Source of the DNA: a virus
IMG/VR virus record: IMGVR_UViG_3300035584_000037
Location: 1 to 51,888 of that record
Direction: 5' to 3' (one strand)
DNA: 51,888 nt
This document shows positions 9,001 to 15,755 of this stretch, in pieces. A program made the position numbers and the translations under genes. Numbering within the stretch: position 1 is the first letter of the stretch; every line of letters starts with the position of its first letter. Below the pieces are notes generated by a model that saw only the letters and a list, made by a program, of their open reading frames with translations, was not told the DNA's origin and did no database searches.

Positions 9001-9082
9001 GAGTTGGAATAAGGGTAAGAAGTCGGAGTACAAGGAAAGAAAACCATATAGTATTTCTAATAAGGAGTGTATTAATAAGTAA
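6041..9082 (+). CDS. nrdD: Anaerobic ribonucleoside-triphosphate reductase NrdD with intein
   Basis: NrdD reduces ribonucleoside triphosphates to dNTPs with a glycyl radical and only works without oxygen. The ATG at 6041 follows AGGAG; a TTG at 6020 is less likely. The precursor has 1013 residues, of which the intein takes 317, leaving 696, normal for the family. It has an N-terminal ATP-cone (IIKRNGDIVPFDENKIKKAI to about 110). The reductase core includes FHIHDLQ and, after splicing, SSRWG-SQSPFTNFTFDW. A C-terminal zinc site CHNHGYISGEQFNCPSC follows, then the glycyl radical loop RIVGYYRPV. The stop shares a base with the next ATG. No NrdG activase is recognised in this window. Confidence 0.95.
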   Translation: MIIDIIKRNGDIVPFDENKIKKAILSAVHSVDISLLNENPINIDTLFINIFDDLYKKFNVSVIPSVEQVQDIIERNLVKVNYFDVAKSYILYREQRRKIRDTANFCCNLSNTMDLYLGREDWRVNENSNVDYSLGGLILHNSGTITANHWLEHIYLKEISDAHKEGYFHIHDLQLLSSYCCGWSLRQLIMEGLGGVSGKISSRPARHLSTLVNQMVNFLGILQNEWAGAQAFSSVDTYLAPYVRRDNLTYEGVKQCIQSLVFGLNVSSRWGCVDDSTDMLTPEGFKSYKDLKEGDLTYVVNNGKLEIEPILKMNIYDYEGDMINFYNRSYSQIVTPNHRCLYRTDDNSWQIKSAEDIYNYSEFVFPIAPEEYVKDGIGLTDDEIRFCVLVLTEGSFDYRGGSLHKVTIYKSKRRLRLFDIEGLFDRLDIKYSVSSKKSSFPRDYKGHYDVNVYTIYKPAFDKFLPIVSDKKSISPIFFNMSRHQANVFINTWSLLDGNGKNKFTCQCDSELIQDQIQHIAILSGHGSKKFSKVFKLNKNPTLYIRIFKAITKSMDKKIVAYKGKVWCPTTSTGIVIFRSNGSVFISGNSQSPFTNFTFDWVVPNDLKDNPAIIGDEVLDNSYSDYQYEMDIINKAFLEVMLEGDAEKRGFSYPIPTYNLTKEFDWDNRNCDLLFKLTAKYGTPYFQNFINSDLDPSHVRSMCCRLSLDKRELRKRGGGLFGSNEFVGSLGVITLNMGRIGYLSDTKEEYFSMLGEYMDIAYNASEIKRKTLKKLFNEGLYPYTKKYLRNFDNYFSTIGLIGMNESMLNFLGKDISDKESIDFSIEVLDYMKSKLLKYQEISGNLYNLEATPGEGTSYRLAKIDKSKYPDIVLSGEGDSYYTNSTQLPVGITDDIFEALEMQNDIQKMYTGGTVFHGFLDTAISDSSTCKNLVRKIAENFEVPYFTITPTYSICHNHGYISGEQFNCPSCNEVTEVYSRIVGYYRPVKSWNKGKKSEYKERKPYSISNKECINK
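6854..7804 (+). other. Intein inside NrdD, with degenerate LAGLIDADG domain
   Basis: 317 residues inserted after residue 271, between ...NVSSRWG and SQSPFTNFTFDW. It starts with Cys1 in block A (CVDDSTDMLTPEGF), has block B T-P-N-H at about residue 64, and ends in S-G-N before Ser+1. The usual penultimate His is Gly. The middle holds two weak LAGLIDADG-like helices (CVLVLTEGSF and TWSLLDGNG), each keeping an acidic residue (E and D), so homing endonuclease activity may be reduced but is not excluded. Block F is VWCPTTSTGIVIFRSNGSVF. Removal restores a continuous NrdD core. Confidence 0.93.
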
Positions 9083-9774
9083 TGGTACTATCTATTCATC
9101 AACCTCAATATATGCCTTGGATTGGTTATTTTCATAAAATAGCTAGTTCAGATATCTTTGTTTTTCTTGATGATGTGCAGTTTAAGAAAAATGAGTGGCA
9201 ACATAGAAACAGAGTAAGAAGTTCTCAGGGTTGGCAATGGTTAAGCGTTCCTAATCATTATAGGTTCCCTCAGTTAATAAATGAGGTTAAGGTTTTTGAA
9301 GGAAATAAGTGGAAAAAAGATCATTTAAATTCCATAAAATCTTGTTATGGCAGGGCTAATTATTTTGATAATTACATAGATATCATTGAGAAGTTTTATA
9401 ATAATTCGTGGGAAACTATGGGTGATCTATGTATGGACTCCGTTAAAATGTTGTTAGGTATTTTGGGGATAGGTACAAAGATTGAGGTATCTTCAAATTA
9501 TGATATATCTGGAGTTTCTAGTATAAGGTTAAAAAATATTTGCGAACATTTTAATTCTGCTGTATATTTATCAGGTATTGGAGGTAGGGATTATTTAGAT
9601 GAGTCTATATTTAGAGATGTAAATATAGAGGTAATATATCAAGATTTTATATGTCCCTCATATGATCAGTATTGGAGTGATATGAGTACTTTTATACATA
9701 GTTTATCTGTATTAGATTTAATATTTAATTGCGGTGATAAGTCTTATGGTATTTTGATGAGTAGTAAAAAATAG
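9082..9774 (+). CDS. WbqC-like family protein
   Basis: 230 residues. The start LSIHQPQYMPWIGYFHKIASSDIFVFLDDVQF, the following NRVRSSQGWQWLSVP and the LSGIGGRDYL stretch are typical of the WbqC family found in O-antigen and glycan clusters. Its exact reaction is not well settled; a role in making or attaching an unusual sugar is the family expectation. It overlaps nrdD by one base and closes that unit before the terminator at 9816. Its company of many glycosyltransferases supports a glycan role. Confidence 0.88.
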   Translation: MVLSIHQPQYMPWIGYFHKIASSDIFVFLDDVQFKKNEWQHRNRVRSSQGWQWLSVPNHYRFPQLINEVKVFEGNKWKKDHLNSIKSCYGRANYFDNYIDIIEKFYNNSWETMGDLCMDSVKMLLGILGIGTKIEVSSNYDISGVSSIRLKNICEHFNSAVYLSGIGGRDYLDESIFRDVNIEVIYQDFICPSYDQYWSDMSTFIHSLSVLDLIFNCGDKSYGILMSSKK

Positions 9775-9815
9775 ATGCTAAAATTTAGTTTTAAAACGTA
9801 TTAGTATAATAGATG

Positions 9816-9847
9816 TTCATATTACGGCGTAATATGAGTATTTTTTT
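9816..9847 (+). terminator. Rho-independent terminator
   Basis: TCATATTAC (9817-9825) pairs with GTAATATGA (9829-9837) over a GGC loop. T at 9841-9847 forms the U-tract. It ends the nrdD-WbqC unit. Confidence 0.82.
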
Positions 9848-9958
9848 ATGGGTGTAGGGCAGTGAATGTAGATTAATTGTAAGCTCTAAGTCCAAAGGAA
9901 TGTGACACGGCCATTCATATCTTACAATTTATACTGATTTGTCTACCACCCATTTTTT
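9848..9958 (+). ncRNA. Candidate structured RNA in a gene-free gap
   Basis: Bases 9775-9984 hold no credible gene. After the terminator the sequence folds into nested helices. P1 pairs 9848-9857 with 9943-9953 (one bulged C). P2 is CAGT 9860-9863 with ACTG 9933-9936. P3 is AATTGTAAG 9875-9883 with CTTACAATT 9921-9929. P4 is GAATG 9898-9902 with CATTC 9912-9916. A TTTTTT run follows P1, as in a terminated transcript. TGAATG at 9863-9868 could instead pair with CATTCA 9912-9917, an alternative fold. It is not a tRNA and I know no matching family; a small RNA or a leader switch for the following genes are both possible. Confidence 0.6.
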
Positions 9959-9984
9959 AAATTTAGGACGTATTAGATATTGTT

Positions 9985-10170
9985 ATGATAGAGGAAATAA
10001 AAGAAATTTTATATGATTTAAATTTAGCTTTAAATAGGGCTGTAGTTAAAAATCATATAATAGCATATTGTGAGTGCGAGTTTTGTAGAGATTATAAAAA
10101 CATTAAAAATAAAATAGAATGTTTATCAACCGAAAAAGATATAGTTATTTATTATGATTCGGAAAAATAG
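9985..10170 (+). CDS. Hypothetical small protein with CxCxxC
   Basis: 61 residues, charged and helical. A cysteine cluster C-E-C-E-F-C at about residues 29-34 might bind metal. There is no strong ribosome site (AGGA is 17 bases upstream), so the start is uncertain. It is the first gene after the structured RNA candidate and may be controlled by it. No family recognised. Confidence 0.55.
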   Translation: MIEEIKEILYDLNLALNRAVVKNHIIAYCECEFCRDYKNIKNKIECLSTEKDIVIYYDSEK

Positions 10171-10173
10171 TTT

Positions 10174-10890
10174 ATGACATACAATAAGATTAACCTAATG
10201 CTTCCTACCTATAAACGTGTTTTAAATATGCGTTTACCTGTGCATATTCAATCAGCAATAGAGTGTGTCTCTGATTTAAATAACATAGCATATACTTTTT
10301 TAGTTAATGATTACGATGATGAGACTATAAATTATTTACATGGATTAGAAGGATCTTTTGAGTTTCAAGTTTTATACACTAATTTAAAATTTCCTAATTT
10401 ATCAAATTTTTATAATCAGCTATATTCCGAAACAAAATTTAATGATCCTGGTATTATTGTATCTATGATAGGTGATGATATGATATGGAAAACTAAAAAT
10501 TTTGATTTGATAATATTAGAAAAAATAAATGAGTGTGATGGAAAAGGTATAGTATGGTGTAATGATGATTATATAGGTAAAGATAAATGCTGTATTAATT
10601 TATTTACAACTAGAAAAATAGTAGAAGCTTCTAATCACCCTTTTATGTGTGAGATGTTCACCGCAGATTATATTGATGTTATTTGGTATAAGATTGCGAA
10701 AGCTATGAAAATTGATTATTATTTATCTGATGTTATTTTAAGACATGAGCATAATAGAAGATTACCAAAAGAGCAATGGGATGTTACTAGGAATAGGTTA
10801 GTAGAGCAAATTAAAATTTCTAGAGGTAATGAAAGTAAAATAGATGCGTATGTCAATGAAATAGTAGAGGAGTTGAAAAAGAATCTATGA
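10174..10890 (+). CDS. Glycosyltransferase-like protein (GT-A fold)
   Basis: 238 residues. It opens with INLMLPTYKRVLNMRLPVHI, the beginning of many GT2-type sugar transferases. It has an acidic site VSMIGDDMIW at about residues 92-101 where a metal-binding D-x-D is expected, followed by CNDDYIG. The acceptor is unknown. It is the first of three transferase-like genes between 10174 and 12568. The next gene starts inside its stop (ATGA). Confidence 0.68.
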   Translation: MTYNKINLMLPTYKRVLNMRLPVHIQSAIECVSDLNNIAYTFLVNDYDDETINYLHGLEGSFEFQVLYTNLKFPNLSNFYNQLYSETKFNDPGIIVSMIGDDMIWKTKNFDLIILEKINECDGKGIVWCNDDYIGKDKCCINLFTTRKIVEASNHPFMCEMFTADYIDVIWYKIAKAMKIDYYLSDVILRHEHNRRLPKEQWDVTRNRLVEQIKISRGNESKIDAYVNEIVEELKKNL

Positions 10891-11099
10891 AAATTTTAGT
10901 ACCTATAGAGATTAATAGAAGTACAAATATAGGGTATGTTACATCTTATGATGGGGGTATAGAGTATTTTCCTATAGATGGTTTAGTTATACAAGAAAAA
11001 GGGGGCAAGGAATTTATTGAGTTATTTGTAACTAAGATTTTGAATGATAGTTATTGGGTTATTCTACCAAATGATATTTTTGTAAAGGTTAAAAAATGA
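10887..11099 (+). CDS. Hypothetical small protein
   Basis: 70 residues, beta-rich by appearance (KILVPIEINRSTNIGYVTSY..., then ...YWVILPNDIFVKVKK). No motif recognised. It overlaps the upstream and downstream genes by 4 bp each (ATGA), so it is translated as part of the same unit. Confidence 0.68.
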   Translation: MKILVPIEINRSTNIGYVTSYDGGIEYFPIDGLVIQEKGGKEFIELFVTKILNDSYWVILPNDIFVKVKK

Positions 11100-11773
11100 A
11101 AGCAATTAGTTTTTCATTGTGGGGTTCTGATCATACCTATACATTTGGAGCTATTAAAAATATTTATTTAGCCGACTTATACTATCCCGGATGGAAATGT
11201 GTTTTTTATGTAGATGATACCGTACCTAAAGATATTGTAAATAATATTCAATATGATGGAGGTATCGTAAAATCTAAGGAAAGATCAAAAGGATATTTTG
11301 GGCTATATTGGAGATATGAGATTGCTTTTGATGATTCTAAAGTAGAGAGATTTATAATTAGGGATTGTGATTCAAGATTAAATGAGCGTGAAGCTAATGC
11401 GGTCAAGGAATGGGAGAAGTCTGGAAGCTCATTTCATATTATGCGGGATCATGAGTACCATTCTGTACCAATTCTAGGAGGTATGTGGGGTGCGGTAAAT
11501 AAAGGTATACCTTTTTTTAAAAATTTATATTTTAATTGGATTAATACTATGTCTAAAAAGGGTATTAAAGGGGGTATTAATAGGGGTGAGTATTTTGGTA
11601 CAGATCAGGATTTTTTTGAAGGTAGTATATGGCCCTTAATTAAAGATAATCATATAGCTCATGATGATTTAAAGAGGTTTACAGGATTAGAAAAATGTTA
11701 CCCTACAAAGCTTCAAAACGAGTACTTTGTAGGTCAACAATTTGATGAGAATGATAAGCCGTTATTGAGGTAA
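11096..11773 (+). CDS. Glycosyltransferase-like protein with DCD site
   Basis: 225 residues. The pattern ISFSLWGSDHTYTFGAIKN at the start, the acidic signature FIIRDCDSRLNEREANAV (D-x-D at about 86-88), MRDHEYHSVPILGGMWGA and YFGTDQDFF resembles a group of nucleotide-diphospho-sugar transferases seen in phages and capsule clusters. The D-x-D would hold the metal and sugar nucleotide. It overlaps the preceding gene by 4 bp. The sugar and acceptor are unknown. Confidence 0.76.
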   Translation: MKAISFSLWGSDHTYTFGAIKNIYLADLYYPGWKCVFYVDDTVPKDIVNNIQYDGGIVKSKERSKGYFGLYWRYEIAFDDSKVERFIIRDCDSRLNEREANAVKEWEKSGSSFHIMRDHEYHSVPILGGMWGAVNKGIPFFKNLYFNWINTMSKKGIKGGINRGEYFGTDQDFFEGSIWPLIKDNHIAHDDLKRFTGLEKCYPTKLQNEYFVGQQFDENDKPLLR

Positions 11774-11795
11774 TATATTTAACAAAGGTAATGTT

Positions 11796-12020
11796 ATGAA
11801 GGGGATTTCATGTAATTTTAATGATTTTGATATGAGAAAAATTGTACCTCTTAAATGGTACTATATATTTTTACCTTGGTATTGGAAATGGTTCTTTCTT
11901 TATAAGAAAAGAAAACTTAAAGCAGTTTTTTCTATAGATAAGCCTTTTAAAGTAGATAAATTGAAATTAAAAGAATTTAAAAAAATAATTAAATCAAATA
12001 TTATAAATAATAGGTTTTAA
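11796..12020 (+). CDS. Hypothetical basic protein with aromatic segment
   Basis: 74 residues. The middle has an aromatic, hydrophobic stretch (WYYIFLPWYWKWFFLYKK) that could lie in or on a membrane, followed by a lysine-rich tail. No family recognised. It lies between two transferase genes with gaps of 22 and 2 bp, so it is probably in the same operon. AAAGG upstream supplies a ribosome site. Confidence 0.65.
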   Translation: MKGISCNFNDFDMRKIVPLKWYYIFLPWYWKWFFLYKKRKLKAVFSIDKPFKVDKLKLKEFKKIIKSNIINNRF

Positions 12021-12022
12021 CC

Positions 12023-12568
12023 ATGTTTTTATTATCAATTTTAGTATGTTCTTTACAAGAGCGAAAAGAGCAGCTAGATATTTTATTGGGTATCTTGTAT
12101 GATCAAATAGGTGATAATAGTAATGTAGAAGTTATTACTAGTGTTGATAATCGTGAAATTACTACGGGCGAAAAAAGAAATAGATTATTAAATTTATGTA
12201 GTTCCGAGTATTGTTGTTTTATTGACGATGACGACAGTGTTTCTGAGGATTACATAGATTCTATAGTAGAGACTTTACAATCAAGACCGGATTGTCTGGG
12301 TATTGAAGGTATCTACACTGTCAACGGAGAGAATCCCAGAAAATTTATTCATTCAATTAAGTATAGTTCCTGGTTTAAAGAAAAAGAAATATTCTATAGA
12401 CCCCCCAATCATCTGAATCCTATAAAAACAGAGATAGCTAAAAAAGTAGGTTTTCCTAATAAGGTTTTACAAGAGGATAAGGCATTTTCTTTAGGGTTAG
12501 TGGGTAAGTTAATTACAGAAGTATATATAGATCATCCAATTTATTTTTATAATAAGATTAAAAAGTAG
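12023..12568 (+). CDS. GT2-type glycosyltransferase
   Basis: 181 residues. The start LLSILVCSLQERKEQLDILL and the catalytic segment CCFIDDDDSVSEDYID (D-D-D-D at about 72-75) are classic for GT2 GT-A enzymes. TTGEKRNRLLNLCSSEY just before it is the typical nucleotide-side helix. It is shorter than most GT2 enzymes but appears complete. A nucleotide-sugar-dependent transfer is expected; the acceptor is unknown. Confidence 0.83.
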   Translation: MFLLSILVCSLQERKEQLDILLGILYDQIGDNSNVEVITSVDNREITTGEKRNRLLNLCSSEYCCFIDDDDSVSEDYIDSIVETLQSRPDCLGIEGIYTVNGENPRKFIHSIKYSSWFKEKEIFYRPPNHLNPIKTEIAKKVGFPNKVLQEDKAFSLGLVGKLITEVYIDHPIYFYNKIKK

Positions 12569-12571
12569 TTT

Positions 12572-12661
12572 ATGGATAATTTTATTGTTTTAGGACTTAT
12601 GATGTTAGTAATAATCATTGCAATTATTGTGGATGATAACAATCCTAGAAAGGATGAGTAG
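12572..12661 (+). CDS. Single-pass membrane peptide (29 aa)
   Basis: A very small frame encodes one hydrophobic segment (residues 4-20, IVLGLMMLVIIIAIIV) and a charged tail DDNNPRKDE. It follows the glycosyltransferase by 3 bases and its TAG shares its last base with the GTG of the next gene, so coupled translation is likely. There is no strong ribosome site. A holin-like or regulatory membrane peptide is possible but unproven. Confidence 0.5.
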   Translation: MDNFIVLGLMMLVIIIAIIVDDNNPRKDE

Positions 12662-13170
12662 TGAAAACAGTTCAGATAGTAACTATAGCATTAGTTTCAA
12701 TTTTATCTATTATTATTGGAATTTTTATAGGTAACAAAACTAAAAAATGTCCTGAAATTACTATAGGTAAAGAGACTACCCTTGTTACGGTTTTAAAACA
12801 TGATACTGTTAATACTATAAAAACAATTAAAGAGATAGTTTATAAACAAAAAATAGTTGTGGATACTTTGATTAGAGATTCAATATTGTTTAAACAACGG
12901 GATACACAGAATTGCTACAGTGTATCAAAGATAGAAGATGATGGGGCGTATGTAGAAGCTGGAGTATGCTCTAAAAATTTTCCACCGATAGATTCTGTTA
13001 AGGATTTAAATGGATATATTAATTATGTTCCTGGTAACGATACTAATAAAATAATATATAGTAAAGATACTGTAGTAATTAATAAGAGTAAAGTAGATAG
13101 AAAGATTTATTATATAGGTATATTAGGTGTAATAATAGTATATTTAAGTGGTTTTATTTCTCATAAATAA
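12661..13170 (+). CDS. Membrane protein with hydrophobic segments at both ends
   Basis: 169 residues starting with GTG. Hydrophobic helices at about residues 5-24 and 149-165 flank a polar domain with K-T-I-K-E-I-V-Y-K-Q repeats and four cysteines (one just after the first helix, then NC, VC). The middle would lie on one side of the membrane. No family recognised. It could be a lysis accessory or inner-membrane protein; the 29-residue membrane peptide directly upstream suggests a pair. Confidence 0.68.
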   Translation: MKTVQIVTIALVSILSIIIGIFIGNKTKKCPEITIGKETTLVTVLKHDTVNTIKTIKEIVYKQKIVVDTLIRDSILFKQRDTQNCYSVSKIEDDGAYVEAGVCSKNFPPIDSVKDLNGYINYVPGNDTNKIIYSKDTVVINKSKVDRKIYYIGILGVIIVYLSGFISHK

Positions 13171-13186
13171 TTAAAGGGGAGGTGGT

Positions 13187-13432
13187 ATGAGTTATATAGA
13201 AAAGATTTTGAATAGATCGGGATATATTAAAAAGAGTAGATGTTTTAATGAAGTTTTTGAAGATATAAGGAATGATGAAGGTTTGTATATAGCTTGGAAA
13301 TCTAATATTGCAATGGCTTTTTATGACGAGGCTAGAAGGAGTAATAGTAGAGATTCTAGGAAAAAACTCCATGAAATTTCTAATAGAGCTGCGGATAATT
13401 TTCTTCAATTGTTACTTAAAAAAGTAGGTTGA
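13187..13432 (+). CDS. Hypothetical helical protein
   Basis: 81 residues, charged and helical throughout (YIEKILNRSGYIKK... to ...ADNFLQLLLKKVG). GGGGAGG gives a strong ribosome site. No family recognised, though the length and composition match small phage proteins of unknown role. The broken DNA methyltransferase begins 4 bases after it. Confidence 0.72.
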   Translation: MSYIEKILNRSGYIKKSRCFNEVFEDIRNDEGLYIAWKSNIAMAFYDEARRSNSRDSRKKLHEISNRAADNFLQLLLKKVG

Positions 13433-13436
13433 TTTA

Positions 13437-14204
13437 ATGGAATTGAATAATATTTACTGTGGTAACTGTATTGATATTATTAAAATATTAGATGATGATT
13501 CTATTGATTTAGTAGTTACATCTCCTCCTTATAATGTTGATTTAGGAAATAATAAGTTTAATAATGATAGGAAGTATGATCTTTATGATGATAATAAATG
13601 TCATGAAGAGTATATTTTATTTTTAAAACAGGTTTTTGAAGGGATATTTTTAAAGTTAAAGTTGGGTGGTAGGGTATGTATAAATATAGGAGATAGTAAA
13701 AATGGTAAGATATGTACTCATTCAGATATAATTCAATTGATGAAAGATATAGGATACTTGGTTTATACTACTATAATATGGGATAAAATGAATACAAGTA
13801 ATCGTACTGCATGGGGTTCATGGCTATCACCTTCCTGCCCTAGTTTCCCTACTTCTTTTTAATATATTTTAATTTTTTGTAAAGGTGATTTTAGATTACA
13901 GGATAAAGGATGCACTGATCTTATTAAAGAAAAATTTATAGAATGGTCTTTAGCTCATTGGAAGATGAAATGTGAAACAAATCAGAAAGATATAGGTCAT
14001 CCCGCTATGTTTCCGGTAGAGTTACCTATTAGATGTATAAAGATGTTATCATACATAGGAGCTACTGTACTTGATCCTTTTTTTGGTAGTGGTAGTACAG
14101 GAGTAGCATGTAAGATGTTAAAAAGAAATTATATTGGTATAGATATTTCTGAAAAATATTGTGAGATAGCTAAAAATCGTATTGATAATATGGAGATAAT
14201 TTAA
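13437..14204 (+). pseudogene. DNA methyltransferase (beta class) interrupted by in-frame TAA
   Basis: The first part gives 141 residues with the catalytic motif TSPPYN (28-33), the segment GGRVCINIGD and the conserved RTAWGSWLSPSCPSFPTSF, then TAA 13860-13862. The same frame continues without a start codon as YILIFCKGDFRLQDKG, then GHPAMFPVELPIRCIKMLSY and the SAM-binding DPFFGSGST, ending at 14204. Related enzymes read F-E-Y-I-L-x-F-x-K here, so the stop most likely replaces a Glu codon (GAA to TAA). Motif order (catalytic first, SAM site last) is beta class, N4-cytosine or N6-adenine. Without readthrough neither half would be active. Confidence 0.88.
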
Positions 14205-14858
14205 ATGAGTGATTTTGATTTTAACGAGTCATATAAAGTATTTAATAAAGATTCTGATATAGTAGTTTTTGATGTTGGATCTTATGATGGTAAAGAGGCA
14301 ATTGATTTTAGAAAGAATTATCCTAATTCTAAAATATATGCCTTTGATGCGGATATTGATAATTACAAAAAGACATTAAATAGATGCAAAAATTACAATA
14401 TTATAGTTGAAAATTATGCGGTTTCTGATGTATATGATGTTGTAAAGTTTTACCCAACAAAAGGTAAATATCCTGGTAGTGGATCAATATTAAGAAGTAC
14501 TGATCTTTTGAATAAAAGATTTCCTGATATGAAAATAAAAGATTCAGTTAAAGTTTTTTCTATTTCTCTATATGAATATTGTAATAAGAATAGTATAGAA
14601 AAAATTGATATTCTTCATATGGATGTACAAGGAGCTGAAGCATTAGTTTTGAAAGGTTTGGAGGGTATTAGGCCAAAAATAATATTTTCTGAGACGGTGG
14701 CGTTTGGTGAGTATGAATCGGGGTTAAAATTTGATCGTGATGAGGAGCCAGTACATGAGGCAAATCATTATAAATCCTTTGATGAATTATTATTTAATAT
14801 GGGATATAGCATAATTAAAAGAACACGTAATGATACAATGTATGTTTTAAATAGTTGA
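14205..14858 (+). CDS. FkbM-family methyltransferase
   Basis: 217 residues. FVFDVGSYDGKEAI-like SAM-binding motif I (VVFDVGSYDGKEA at about 21-33), IYAFDADIDNY as motif II and the characteristic IDILHMDVQGAEALVLKGLE place it in the FkbM group. These enzymes usually O-methylate sugars or small metabolites. It starts directly after the broken DNA methyltransferase. Its stop lies at the start of the duplicated promoter-leader block. A role in capping or decorating the glycan made by the phage transferases is an inference. Confidence 0.88.
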   Translation: MSDFDFNESYKVFNKDSDIVVFDVGSYDGKEAIDFRKNYPNSKIYAFDADIDNYKKTLNRCKNYNIIVENYAVSDVYDVVKFYPTKGKYPGSGSILRSTDLLNKRFPDMKIKDSVKVFSISLYEYCNKNSIEKIDILHMDVQGAEALVLKGLEGIRPKIIFSETVAFGEYESGLKFDRDEEPVHEANHYKSFDELLFNMGYSIIKRTRNDTMYVLNS

Positions 14859-14897
14859 TTCTTAATTTTTTATATATATAGATGAAATATAAAGGTA

Positions 14898-14926
14898 TTG
14901 ACGTCTCTTCTTTTTGATGTTATAAT
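14898..14926 (+). promoter_or_regulatory. Sigma-70 promoter
   Basis: TTGACG at 14898-14903 and TATAAT at 14921-14926 are separated by 17 bases, one base from consensus. The short leader carries AGGAGG at 14945-14950 before ATG 14955. It should be read by host RNA polymerase early in infection. Confidence 0.9.
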
Positions 14927-14954
14927 ATATAGGAACATTAAATAAGGAGGAAGT

Positions 14955-15086
14955 ATGATAGTGAGAATATTTCGTAAATTAAAAAAGTATATTTATGGGG
15001 AAACATTTGATATTCTTAAAGTTAAGAATTTTAAGATTTGTAGCAGTAATATTAAATTTTATGGCAACAAATCTATTGTAAAATAA
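14955..15086 (+). CDS. Small basic protein (43 aa)
   Basis: A 43-residue frame directly behind a near-consensus promoter and AGGAGG site (MIVRIFRKLKKYIYGET... to ...YGNKSIVK). It is rich in Lys, Ile and Phe. No family recognised. The strong expression signals are the best evidence that it is real. An early host-takeover peptide is a reasonable guess only. Confidence 0.66.
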   Translation: MIVRIFRKLKKYIYGETFDILKVKNFKICSSNIKFYGNKSIVK

Positions 15087-15163
15087 TATGCTAATTCTGT
15101 AGTACGTAAGTATAGTTAGTAGTTGATTTTTAATGTTTTATATATAGATGAAATATAAAGGTA

Positions 15164-15192
15164 TTGACATTCCTTCTTTTTGTTGTTATAAT
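15164..15192 (+). promoter_or_regulatory. Consensus sigma-70 promoter
   Basis: Perfect TTGACA (15164-15169), 17-base spacer and perfect TATAAT (15187-15192). AGGAGG follows at 15211-15216 before ATG 15221. This is the strongest promoter visible in the window and the second copy of the duplicated block. Confidence 0.94.
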
Positions 15193-15220
15193 ATGTAAGA
15201 ATGTTAAATAAGGAGGAAGT

Positions 15221-15484
15221 ATGAAGTGGTATAAACTAAAAGAAGATGATTTATCAGGTAGACCTACTTGTAATAAATTAGTTGATAAGTACGGTAATGT
15301 ATGCTATGAGAGTGATAAGGTATTAATAATCTGTGATAGAGGGGTTGTAGAAACAGCAATATTTCAATATAGGTTTGATGAAATAGGGAATAGGATTGAG
15401 GTGTGGTGGAATTATTCAATTAGAGATGTTATAAATACTATCCAAGTTTTATATTGGACTGATGATTTTAATTTACCGGAATAA
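15221..15484 (+). CDS. Small DUF551-like protein, copy 1
   Basis: 87 residues. The start MKWYKLKEDDL and the ending VLYWTDDFNLPE resemble DUF551-type phage proteins, which begin W-I-x-V and end with a W-x-x-L-P-E-like motif. Function unknown. It lies directly behind the consensus promoter and is followed by a related gene. The two products share the same last 12 residues and the same Tyr-Glu-Ser core (CYESDKVLI and WYESNPVLI), so they are tandem paralogues. Confidence 0.75.
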   Translation: MKWYKLKEDDLSGRPTCNKLVDKYGNVCYESDKVLIICDRGVVETAIFQYRFDEIGNRIEVWWNYSIRDVINTIQVLYWTDDFNLPE

Positions 15485-15497
15485 GAGGAGAGTACAT

Positions 15498-15740
15498 ATG
15501 AAATGGATAAAAGTAGAGAATAGTAGTCTTCCAGTATGTAAAAAAGTTGTATCTGAGGATAAGGAATACATTTGGTACGAGAGTAATCCGGTATTGATTT
15601 ATTTAGATAAGGATACAATTATGTTAGCAAGATATACATATGATGATGTAAATAGAGCATGGTTTTCTTTATCCATTCAGGATAGCTTAGATTTTGAACA
15701 AGTATTATATTGGACTGATGATTTTAATTTACCGGAATAA
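15498..15740 (+). CDS. Small DUF551-like protein, copy 2
   Basis: 80 residues from ATG 15498, placed 5 bases after GAGGAGAG-type ribosome sequence; an upstream in-frame codon at 15462 lies inside copy 1 and has no site. It starts MKWIKVENSSL and ends VLYWTDDFNLPE like copy 1, and the DNA coding for that end is identical in both genes. Function unknown. Probably co-transcribed from the promoter at 15164. Confidence 0.75.
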   Translation: MKWIKVENSSLPVCKKVVSEDKEYIWYESNPVLIYLDKDTIMLARYTYDDVNRAWFSLSIQDSLDFEQVLYWTDDFNLPE

Positions 15741-15755
15741 GATAGGAGATGGTAT

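Larger units (their letters stand above)
14853..15223 (+). repeat. Duplicated promoter-leader unit (two copies about 105 bp each)
   Basis: Copy 1 spans 14853-14957 and copy 2 spans 15121-15223. They share AGTTGATT..TTAAT, TAGATGAAATATAAAGGTATTGAC, CTTCTTTTTG, GTTATAATAT and AATAAGGAGGAAGTATG. Each ends at the start codon of a small gene. The proteins behind them are different, so the regulatory block was copied or kept independently of the coding part. Confidence 0.9.

Noticed and set aside
9848-9958. tRNA or hammerhead ribozyme
   Set aside because: No cloverleaf, T-loop or CCA-type end is visible, and the CUGANGA/GAAA core of a hammerhead is missing.
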